A stretch of 5,017 nucleotides of DNA from positions 1-5,017 of the forward strand of contig JAITTC010000122.1 of NCBI GenBank assembly GCA_031287285.1. Reading direction: 5' to 3'. This stretch comes from Christensenellaceae bacterium (GTDB taxonomy: Bacteria > Bacillota > Clostridia > Christensenellales > UBA1750). Below, in pieces: positions 1 through 4,779 of this stretch. The notes below the pieces were generated by a model. It ran no database searches. It was not told where the DNA came from and saw only the letters and a program-made list of their open reading frames with translations. The position numbers and the translations under genes were made by a program. Numbering within the stretch: the first letter of the stretch is position 1; each line of letters opens with the position of its first letter.

Positions 1-615
1 GAGGGGGATCTGCTGGCCCTGAAGGCTGCCGGAGCCGCATACTTTCACTTTGACGTGATGGACGGCGCCTTTGTGCCAAACTTCTGCCTGGGGCCCGATC
101 TGCTCCTCGCGGCGAGGAAGGCGGCCGGCGTTCCGGCAGACATCCACCTGATGGTCGAAAACCCCGAAAGGCATCTGGCGCTGTTCCAGGTTCAGCCGGG
201 CGACATCGTGAGCGTGCACGCAGAGAGCACGCGGCACCTGCAAAAGGCGTTAAGTCTCGTGCGTGCGGCCGGCGGCAGGCCTGCCGTGGCGCTGAACCCA
301 GCGACGCCCCTTGCCATTTTAGAGGAAGTGGCCGGGGAAATCGACATGCTGCTGCTCATGACCGTAAACCCGGGCTTTGCCGGGCAGAAGATGGTGCCCG
401 GCGCGCTCGATAAGATCGCCCGCGCGCGCAAGATGCTGGGCGAGATGGGGCGAAGCGATCTGCCCATCGAGGTGGATGGCAACGTGAGCCTTGAAAACGC
501 CAAAAGAATGCGCGCCGCGGGGGCATCGATCTTCGTCGCGGGGAGTTCCTCGGTCTTTCGCGCGGGCTCGACCATTGAAGAGAACATGCTGGCGCTGAAG
601 AGGGCGATCGAATAG
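1..615 (+). CDS. Ribulose-phosphate 3-epimerase family protein (5' end missing)
   Basis: This is the 3' part of a TIM-barrel sugar-phosphate 3-epimerase: 204 visible residues open from base 1, with about 18 N-terminal residues outside the window. Family members interconvert ribulose-5-P and xylulose-5-P (Rpe), or allulose-6-P and fructose-6-P (AlsE), using a metal ion and acid/base aspartates. Visible metal or catalytic positions, in visible numbering, are H16 and D18 in the HFDVMDG motif, H49 in DIHLMVENP, and D159 in EVDGNV. The phosphate-side motifs MTVNPGFAGQ (about 119-128) and VAGSSSVF near the C-terminus are also present. Rpe normally has VDGG; here it is VDGN, and the wording MTVxPGFAGQ is close to E. 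coli AlsE. Family membership is therefore firm, but Rpe versus AlsE is open. The GTG at 55 and ATG at 58 lie inside the catalytic motif and are not starts. The gene ends in TAG, 19 nt before the next gene. Confidence 0.93.
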   Translation, partial: EGDLLALKAAGAAYFHFDVMDGAFVPNFCLGPDLLLAARKAAGVPADIHLMVENPERHLALFQVQPGDIVSVHAESTRHLQKALSLVRAAGGRPAVALNPATPLAILEEVAGEIDMLLLMTVNPGFAGQKMVPGALDKIARARKMLGEMGRSDLPIEVDGNVSLENAKRMRAAGASIFVAGSSSVFRAGSTIEENMLALKRAIE

Positions 616-616
616 C

Positions 617-634
617 AAAAAGGAGGATTTTGCC
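617..634 (+). promoter_or_regulatory. Shine-Dalgarno for the GNAT gene
   Basis: A long purine run ends in AGGAGG at 621-626, 8 nt before the ATG at 635. It fixes the ATG at 635 as the start, in preference to the out-of-frame ATG-containing reading that begins a few bases earlier. It fills the whole spacer after the epimerase stop, consistent with one transcript. Confidence 0.85.
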
Positions 635-1255
635 ATGGAAGCGCGGATCCTTCCGCTTACCCCCGAAAGGGAGGGCGATTTCTTCGCCTTCTTCGATGAG
701 GCGGCCTTTGCGGACCACGCCGAATGGGCCTTCTGCTACTGCAGCTACTACCACCGAAGCGACGAGGATGGCCGCGCCCTCGAGGAAGCGCACAAGGGCG
801 AGCCGGATGGCTGGCCGAAGAGGGTGCTGCGCGAGTCTGCGGCCTCTCTCATCGCCTCCGGCACGATGCGGGGCTATTTGGCCTATGAGGGTGAAAGCGC
901 CGTGGCCTGGTGCAATGTGGCTGAAAAGGGCAGCTTCCGGCGGCTCTGCGCCAACCCCGAGATCTGGGAGGAGGGCGAGACGGCGAAGATCAAGGCGGTG
1001 ACCTGCTTCATCGTCGCCCCCGCTCAGCGCCGCCGGGGCCTGGCCACCGCGCTGCTGCGCAGAGCCGCGCGGGATGCGGCGGCCGAGGGCTTTGACTTTT
1101 TGGAGGCCTACCCCCAAAGCGGGGAGCACGACCTTTTTGAGCACTACCATGGCTACCCGGAAATGTACGCGCGCTGCGGATTTACGCTTTACAAGGCGCT
1201 TGGGAGCTACTGCGTTTACCGCCTGGCGCTCAGGGGCGCGGGGCGAGAAGTGTAA
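635..1255 (+). CDS. GNAT family N-acetyltransferase
   Basis: This 206-residue cytoplasmic protein belongs to the GNAT fold, which transfers an acetyl group from acetyl-CoA to an amine on a small molecule, peptide or protein. The defining motif A is clear: a hydrophobic strand CFIVAP (124-129), then the pyrophosphate-binding loop QRRRGLA (131-137) and a following helix. A C-terminal segment with HYHGYPEMYARCGF (about 170-183) matches the region before the last strands, where many GNATs carry a catalytic Tyr. The N-terminal part has a WAFCYCSYYH motif (31-40), with two cysteines one residue apart, and an acidic/lysine-rich helix after it. This arrangement recurs in a GNAT subgroup I know only as uncharacterised. 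The substrate cannot be inferred. The gene lies between the epimerase and an oxidoreductase with 19- and 22-nt gaps, so it is probably co-transcribed with them. Confidence 0.9.
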   Translation: MEARILPLTPEREGDFFAFFDEAAFADHAEWAFCYCSYYHRSDEDGRALEEAHKGEPDGWPKRVLRESAASLIASGTMRGYLAYEGESAVAWCNVAEKGSFRRLCANPEIWEEGETAKIKAVTCFIVAPAQRRRGLATALLRRAARDAAAEGFDFLEAYPQSGEHDLFEHYHGYPEMYARCGFTLYKALGSYCVYRLALRGAGREV

Positions 1256-1263
1256 GGGATATG

Positions 1264-1277
1264 AAGGAGGGCTTTTT
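1264..1277 (+). promoter_or_regulatory. Shine-Dalgarno for the oxidoreductase gene
   Basis: AAGGAGG at 1264-1270 sits 7 nt before the ATG at 1278. The reading frame is open much further upstream, back into the GNAT gene. This site, together with the immediate NAD-binding motif after the ATG, decides the start at 1278. Confidence 0.85.
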
Positions 1278-2282
1278 ATGCTGAAGGTCGCCGTGGTCGG
1301 CTGCGGCGGGGTCGCCCAGGTGCACGGCCAATCCATCGCCGCGCTGGAGGGCGCGGAGCTCATCGCCTGCGCGGATATTCTGCCCGAAAGGGCCGAGGCC
1401 TACGCCGCGCGCTTCGGCGGCAGGGCCTATTCCTCGCTCGATCAGCTGCTCGCCCGCGAAAAACCCGAGGTTCTCCACATCTGCACGCCGCATTTCTTGC
1501 ACGTGCCCATGGCGATCCTTGCGCACCGGCATGGCGTCCACGTTTTGATGGAAAAGCCGCCCGCCATCACGAGGGCGCAGTTCGCGGAGCTGGAGGCTGC
1601 CTTTGCCTTTGGCGAAGGGCGCCTGAGCATCTGCTTTCAGAACCGCTTCATCGGGGCGTTTCTGCACCTGAAAAGGCTTGCGGAGGAAGAGCGCTATGGC
1701 CGGGTTCTTGGTGCGCGCGCCTTCGTGACCTGGAAGCGCGAGGCGCCCTACTATCTAGAGAGCGGCTGGCGCGGCTCCCTGGCCACAGAGGGCGGCGGCG
1801 CGCTGATCAACCAGAGCATCCACACCCTGGATCTGCTCGCGCAGCTGCTGGGCAGACCGCTTGGCGTGGAGGCAAGCTGCGCAAACCGCCACTTGAAGGG
1901 CGTGATCGAGGTGGAGGATACCGTCGAGGCGACCATCGACTTTGGCGAAAAGAAGGCGCTGTTCTACGCGACCACCGCCTATTGCGAGGATAGCCCGGTT
2001 CTGCTGGAGCTGAGCTTTGAGAAGGGGAGCGCCCGCATGGAGGGAAACGGCGTCACCGAAAGGCCGGCGGGCGCCGCCGCGATTTTTACGGATTACGACG
2101 AAACCGCCCTGGGCAAGGCCTATTGGGGTTCCGGCCACCAGGCCTGCATCGCGGAATTCTACCGCTGCATTAAGAGCGGCGATGCCTTTGTGAACGATCT
2201 GGACTCCGTGCGCGCGACCTTTAGCCTCATGATGGGCGTGTACGAGTCCGCGAGGGAGGGAAGGCCCGTTTCCCTGACCTAG
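1278..2282 (+). CDS. Gfo/Idh/MocA family NAD(P)-dependent oxidoreductase
   Basis: This 334-residue protein has the normal length for the family, which oxidises or reduces hydroxyl/keto groups on sugars, inositols and their derivatives. It starts directly with the Rossmann strand and dinucleotide loop VAVVGCGGVAQVHG (4-17). The strand-end acidic residue D33 favours NAD over NADP. HICTPHFLHV (67-76) follows, and the family signature EKP lies at 92-94, whose Lys is normally catalytic. The second-domain motif GGGALINQSIHTLD (172-185) supplies the catalytic-type H182 and D185; N178 replaces the Asp seen in many relatives. GHQACIAEFYRCI near 287-298 is the usual C-terminal helix motif. The fold looks intact with all key residues. 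The substrate is not recognisable. The epimerase two genes upstream suggests carbohydrate or polyol metabolism, but this is inference. Confidence 0.93.
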   Translation: MLKVAVVGCGGVAQVHGQSIAALEGAELIACADILPERAEAYAARFGGRAYSSLDQLLAREKPEVLHICTPHFLHVPMAILAHRHGVHVLMEKPPAITRAQFAELEAAFAFGEGRLSICFQNRFIGAFLHLKRLAEEERYGRVLGARAFVTWKREAPYYLESGWRGSLATEGGGALINQSIHTLDLLAQLLGRPLGVEASCANRHLKGVIEVEDTVEATIDFGEKKALFYATTAYCEDSPVLLELSFEKGSARMEGNGVTERPAGAAAIFTDYDETALGKAYWGSGHQACIAEFYRCIKSGDAFVNDLDSVRATFSLMMGVYESAREGRPVSLT

Positions 2283-2315
2283 GCCCCGCATCTTGGAACG
2301 AACCGGGCCTGTGAA

Positions 2316-2330
2316 AGGCGGCGATTGAAG
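2316..2330 (+). promoter_or_regulatory. Possible Shine-Dalgarno for the exported-protein gene
   Basis: AGGCGG at 2316-2321, one mismatch from AGGAGG, lies 9 nt before the ATG at 2331. It is only 3 nt before an in-frame TTG at 2325. The spacing favours the ATG as the start, though the site is weaker than others in the window. Confidence 0.5.
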
Positions 2331-3002
2331 ATGAAAAGACTTGGTTTTTATGCCCCGGGCTTCCTCGCGCTCACCGTGGCCGTGCTTTTAGGGCGGGAAA
2401 TCGCGCTTTCGCCGCCCCCTGCCGCCGCTTCTGCGGAAGAAAGCGAGCTTTTCCCCTGGGTGCGGGGGCTTTATACCCCCGAAGAAGGGGATTTGGGCTA
2501 TGAAGAGATCGTGCCGATTCTGCTTGCCGCAGCCGAGCGCTATTTGGGGTTGCAGCCCGAGGAAATTTACGCTTCCGAGGCTGCCTTTGCCGGGAAAGAA
2601 CTCGGCGTTGGCTCCCCGTACTGGGGAGCGAAGATCTACACAAAGGGCGGGGAGGCGTTCGCCCTGCAGCTCGACGGCCGAAGCGGGGAGCTGCAAAGAT
2701 GGCTGCTCGATACCACGATCGCGATGCCCCCTTATGCAGAGACCCTGCCAAACACCGAGGAATCCAGGGCGGAGTGCGCGGCCCTGGCCTTGAAATACGC
2801 CAGGGAAACGTCGCTGTGGAAGGGCGGCGACGCGGACTTTGAGCCCACGGTTGTGGAGCACAGCGTTCGGGCTGGTGATGTGGCCGGCAAGCCCTTCCCC
2901 CAGAGCATGGACGAGGCCGTGTTCATCCGGGCTAGAACCGTGCAGTTCTGGGCGCAAGACGGGGAGCAAAAAAAGGCGATTGCCCTTACGGTCGTCCTTT
3001 AA
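2331..3002 (+). CDS. Exported or membrane-anchored protein of unknown function, probably truncated at its C-terminus
   Basis: I do not recognise the family. The 223-residue product begins with MKR and a hydrophobic stretch at about 5-26, followed by a Pro/Ala-rich segment with AxA-type sites (AAASA, 31-35). It is therefore probably secreted or anchored outside the membrane. The mature part looks like two similar units. Each has an amphipathic helix (about 57-72 and 143-160) followed by beta strands, with ALQLDGRSGELQRW (111-124) closing the first. That pattern is reminiscent of PepSY-like domains, but this is weak. The TAA stop at 3000-3002 falls in the middle of what would be the matching hairpin of the second unit, and the frame continues sensibly to 3059. 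An in-frame TTG at 2325 is an alternative start. The gene lies 48 nt after the oxidoreductase and is probably the last gene of that unit. Confidence 0.75.
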   Translation: MKRLGFYAPGFLALTVAVLLGREIALSPPPAAASAEESELFPWVRGLYTPEEGDLGYEEIVPILLAAAERYLGLQPEEIYASEAAFAGKELGVGSPYWGAKIYTKGGEAFALQLDGRSGELQRWLLDTTIAMPPYAETLPNTEESRAECAALALKYARETSLWKGGDADFEPTVVEHSVRAGDVAGKPFPQSMDEAVFIRARTVQFWAQDGEQKKAIALTVVL

Positions 3003-3059
3003 AACGGAAACATTCGCATTCAAAGCGCGACGGTGGATATGGGCTGGTACCCTTCCTAA
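3003..3059 (+). other. In-frame continuation of the preceding gene beyond its TAA stop
   Basis: Directly after the TAA at 3000-3002 the same frame encodes 18 more residues, NGNIRIQSATVDMGWYPS, then a second TAA at 3057-3059. The residues read as a beta strand with alternating hydrophobic side chains, and they complete a turn begun before the stop (TVVL, stop, NGNIRI). This looks like the original C-terminus of the gene, separated by a single-base change: TAA could come from AAA, GAA or CAA. With one residue in place of the stop the protein would be 242 residues. The alternatives are a sequencing error or a chance extension. There is no start codon or ribosome site for a separate gene here. 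Confidence 0.55.
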
Positions 3060-3061
3060 AT

Positions 3062-3090
3062 GCCCCAGCGGGGGATTCCTTCGCTGGGGC
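3062..3090 (+). terminator. GC-rich hairpin, first of a tandem pair
   Basis: A perfect 9-bp inverted repeat, GCCCCAGCG (3062-3070) and CGCTGGGGC (3082-3090), encloses an 11-nt loop. It begins 2 nt after the second TAA at 3059, exactly where a terminator for the longer form of the preceding gene would sit. No T-tract follows, so on its own it may be an mRNA 3'-end stabiliser or part of a two-hairpin terminator. Confidence 0.45.
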
Positions 3091-3094
3091 CATG

Positions 3095-3123
3095 GCCGCT
3101 CCGCTTTTGCGGGGCGGCTTCTT
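3095..3123 (+). terminator. Probable intrinsic terminator of the upstream unit
   Basis: A 10-bp stem, GCCGCTCCGC (3095-3104) with GCGGGGCGGC (3109-3118), contains one G-T wobble, has a TTTT loop, and is followed by TTCTT. The strong GC stem and short T-rich tail fit a Rho-independent terminator, although the T-tract is short. It lies between the exported-protein gene and the DUF5685 gene, which divides the window into two transcription units. Confidence 0.6.
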
Positions 3124-3168
3124 ATGCCCAAAATTCACAGAAAGTCCATGGCTGTTTGGGGCTTTTTC

Positions 3169-3177
3169 TGCTAAACT
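3169..3177 (+). promoter_or_regulatory. Weak extended -10 promoter candidate for the DUF5685-J protein pair
   Basis: TGCTAAACT has the TGn extension and matches TATAAT at four of six positions. It lies in the least GC-rich part of the intergenic region, about 72 nt before the TTG start. I see no convincing -35 box at 16-18 nt upstream, so the assignment rests on position and the -10 alone. Confidence 0.3.
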
Positions 3178-3235
3178 AAGGATTAGAGCGGCGGCGCTGG
3201 CCGGGCCGCGCCTGCCTTTACGCCAAGCGAGTGCC

Positions 3236-3249
3236 AAAGGAGGAAGAGC
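3236..3249 (+). promoter_or_regulatory. Strong Shine-Dalgarno that decides a TTG start
   Basis: AAAGGAGG at 3236-3243 stands 6 nt before the TTG at 3250. There is no ATG or GTG at the proper distance, and the protein motif MFGYLRPF that begins here is where DUF5685 proteins normally start. TTG is therefore very likely the true initiator. Confidence 0.85.
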
Positions 3250-4101
3250 TTGTTCGGCTATCTGCGCCCCTTCCGCCCCAAGCTCAGCGTCTATGACGAC
3301 GCGCTGTTCCGCGCCTATTATTGCGGCGTTTGCGCGGATCTTGGGGGCATTTCGCCGCCTTGCAGGCTGCTGCTGCGCTATGACCTGGCCTTTTTCGCGG
3401 CGCTTTATGACGCTTTTTCGCCAGAGGAGCCAAGGCTTGCAAAAACCCTTTGCCCGGGGCGGTTTCGCCGCGTGCCGGCTGTGCAATGCGAGGCTGTGGT
3501 GCTGAGCGCTGATTTGCACCTGCTGCTCTTTGCCGAGAAGCTGCGCGACGACCGCCGCGACGGCGGCCGCCTTACGCCCCTTGCGCGGCCCTTCATCGCG
3601 GGGCCGCTGAACAGGGCCGAAAAGGCCAGGCCTAAGGTCGCCGCGGCCATCCTTGCGATGGATGAGGAGCAGGCCGCGCTCGAAGGGGCGCGCTGCGACG
3701 ATTTAGACGAGGCTTCGGGGCCCTTTGCGCGCTTCATGGCCGGGCTTTTCGCCCAGGCTGCGCCCAAAGGGGCCGAGGAATCCATGAACTGGATGGGCCT
3801 TTGCCTGGGGCGCTGGGTCTACTGGATCGACGCGCTCGACGACTTTTGCCGCGACGAAAAATCGGGGAATTATAACGTGCTGGTTCAAAGGGGCTGGTCG
3901 CGGGAAGAGGCTGCCGGGCGGCTTTTACCGCTTTTGGCGCTCTGTGAAGACGAAGCCCTGGCGGCTTTTGAGCTCACCGAGCCGCTCCGCAATGAGGGGA
4001 TCGTGCAAAACGTCTTGCAATGGGGCCTGCCCGCCGTTTCCTTGGCCGTAAGCGAGAATAGGCAGCTTGAACGAAGCCCCTGGGCCGGGCGGATTCTTTG
4101 A
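3250..4101 (+). CDS. DUF5685 family protein
   Basis: This 283-residue, mostly helical, apparently cytoplasmic protein starts at a TTG. I recognise it as the Firmicutes family of unknown function DUF5685 by its opening MFGYLRPF, then RAYYCGVCADLGG (21-33), RYDLAFFAALYDAF (43-56), the cysteine pair C68/C80 around CPGRFRRVPAVQC, and LGRWVYWIDALDDFCRDEKS (186-205) followed by GNYNVL. Cysteines C25, C28, C68 and C80 could form a metal site, and D194, D197, D198 and D202 form an Asp-rich helix; these roles are inference. That helix resembles the second Asp-rich motif of phytoene/squalene synthases. There is no signal peptide. The TGA stop overlaps the ribosome site of the J-domain gene, so the two are translationally coupled. 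The function is not known to me. Confidence 0.88.
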   Translation: MFGYLRPFRPKLSVYDDALFRAYYCGVCADLGGISPPCRLLLRYDLAFFAALYDAFSPEEPRLAKTLCPGRFRRVPAVQCEAVVLSADLHLLLFAEKLRDDRRDGGRLTPLARPFIAGPLNRAEKARPKVAAAILAMDEEQAALEGARCDDLDEASGPFARFMAGLFAQAAPKGAEESMNWMGLCLGRWVYWIDALDDFCRDEKSGNYNVLVQRGWSREEAAGRLLPLLALCEDEALAAFELTEPLRNEGIVQNVLQWGLPAVSLAVSENRQLERSPWAGRIL

Positions 4102-4111
4102 GGAGGGGAAG
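4101..4111 (+). promoter_or_regulatory. Shine-Dalgarno overlapping the upstream stop codon
   Basis: AGGAGG at 4101-4106 shares its first A with the TGA stop of the DUF5685 gene and lies 5 nt before the ATG at 4112. It picks this ATG rather than the in-frame ATG at 4067, and implies that translation of the two genes is coupled. Confidence 0.85.
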
Positions 4112-4744
4112 ATGGATCCCTATCAAATCCTGGGCGTTTCACCAAACGCCGGCGACGACGAGATCAAGAAGGCCTACCGCGACCTCGTGAAGCGCTATCA
4201 CCCGGATCGCTACGCCGCAGCGCCCCAAAACGTGCAGGATCAGGCCTCTGAAAAGGCCAAGCAGATCAACGCGGCCTACGACCAGATCCAAAAAATGCGC
4301 GCGGGCGGCAGCTCGGGCGCCGGCGGCTACGGGGGCTACCGGCAATACGGCGGCGCCTCCGGCTATGGTTCTTCCGGCGGCTACGAAGGCGCGGGCGGCA
4401 GCTTCGGCTTTGAAGAGATCCGCCAGCTCATCGCCATGGGCCAGGTTCTGCGGGCCGAGAGCCTGCTCCTTGCCATGCAGGATCGCCCCGCGCGCTGGCA
4501 TTACCTCTATGGCCTGGTCAACATGCGCAAGGGCCAGTTCGCCGGCGCGCGCGAATGCTTTGAAACCGCTTGCCGTATGGAGCCGGGTACGCTAGAATAC
4601 AGGCAGGCCCTTGAGCAGCTCGACGGCGTTCTGCAGCAAAACCGCAGGAAGTTCAGCTTTGGCGGCATGGGCGACGGCTTCTGCCAGCTTTGCCAGTGCC
4701 TGCTTTGCCTAAGCGCCTGCGGGGGCGGCCGCTTTTGCTGCTGA
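4112..4744 (+). CDS. J-domain (DnaJ-like) protein with TPR-like repeats and a cysteine-rich tail
   Basis: This 210-residue co-chaperone-like protein begins with a complete J domain (about 2-63). Its HPD motif lies at 30-32, the residues J proteins use to stimulate DnaK ATPase, with the basic helix KKAYRDLVKRYH before it. A low-complexity Gly/Tyr/Ser linker (64-97) takes the place of the usual Gly/Phe region. Residues about 101-175 form helix pairs of TPR type, for example YLYGLVNMRKGQFAGARECF at 131-150. There is no DnaJ zinc-finger domain, so it is not DnaJ itself. The last 20 residues hold seven cysteines (191, 194, 196, 199, 203, 209, 210), with C-C at the very end. The tail could bind metal, be acylated, or associate with a membrane; this is inference. 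The start is set by the AGGAGG at 4101. The coupling suggests it works with the DUF5685 protein. Confidence 0.92.
   Translation: MDPYQILGVSPNAGDDEIKKAYRDLVKRYHPDRYAAAPQNVQDQASEKAKQINAAYDQIQKMRAGGSSGAGGYGGYRQYGGASGYGSSGGYEGAGGSFGFEEIRQLIAMGQVLRAESLLLAMQDRPARWHYLYGLVNMRKGQFAGARECFETACRMEPGTLEYRQALEQLDGVLQQNRRKFSFGGMGDGFCQLCQCLLCLSACGGGRFCC
4301..4402 (+). repeat. Low-complexity Gly/Tyr/Ser-coding segment
   Basis: This stretch codes for residues 64-97 of the J protein. It consists almost wholly of GGY, YGG, GSS and AGG-type units, with six tyrosines, written with repeated GGC and TAC/TAT codons. It is an imperfect, in-frame degenerate repeat that forms a flexible linker, and not an independent DNA element. 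Confidence 0.7.
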
Positions 4745-4757
4745 CCCTCCTCTTATT

Positions 4758-4766
4758 TGATATAAA
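4758..4766 (+). promoter_or_regulatory. Extended -10 promoter candidate before the tRNA-editing gene
   Basis: TGATATAAA carries the TGn extension plus TATAAA, five of six matches to TATAAT, in the only AT-rich patch of this neighbourhood. The nearest -35-like sequence, TTGCTG at 4735-4740, has a 20-nt spacer and is poor. Extended -10 promoters can work without a good -35. A start near 4772-4774 would leave a leader of only about 7 nt, so the AAAGGG at 4764-4769 would be lost from that transcript. Confidence 0.4.
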
Positions 4767-4779
4767 GGGTTGTTGTTTC

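Noticed and set aside
1074..1277. 68-codon upstream extension of the oxidoreductase frame
   Set aside because: It overlaps the GNAT gene in another frame, and the strong Shine-Dalgarno at 1264-1270 and the Rossmann motif directly after 1278 place the start there.
356..1363. Long open reading frame on the - strand (335 codons) opposite the epimerase, GNAT and start of the oxidoreductase
   Set aside because: It lies antisense to three well-recognised genes, is Arg/Ala/Pro-rich in the way GC-rich shadow frames are, and shows no domain motif.
2281..2310. Inverted repeat AGGCCC/GGGCCT in the gap before the exported-protein gene, considered as a terminator
   Set aside because: The stem is only 6 bp with an 18-nt loop and no T-tract, so it is not a convincing terminator or operator.
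2388..3131. Long open reading frame on the - strand (247 codons) opposite the exported-protein gene
   Set aside because: It is a shadow frame with no recognisable motif. It runs across the terminator hairpins, and the + strand frame has a signal-like N-terminus and a plausible fold.
3138..3170. CAGAAA/TTTCTG inverted repeat upstream of the DUF5685 gene, considered as an operator or riboswitch
   Set aside because: It is a 6-bp AT-rich match with a 21-nt loop in a low-complexity stretch and is compatible with chance. No riboswitch core was recognisable.
3092..3505. Open frame on the + strand crossing the intergenic region and overlapping the start of the DUF5685 gene
   Set aside because: It has no ribosome site, runs through the terminator hairpins, and shares sequence with the well-supported DUF5685 frame.
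4067..4111. 15-codon upstream extension of the J-domain gene from an ATG at 4067
   Set aside because: J domains begin with DPYQILGV-type sequence right at the start, and AGGAGG at 4101-4106 is correctly spaced for the ATG at 4112.
4711..4737. Hairpin AAGCG/CGCTT with following TTs at the end of the J-domain gene, considered as a terminator
   Set aside because: The stem is short with a bulge, it lies inside the cysteine-tail coding sequence, and the T-run is part of the stem side. Termination here is possible but not supported.
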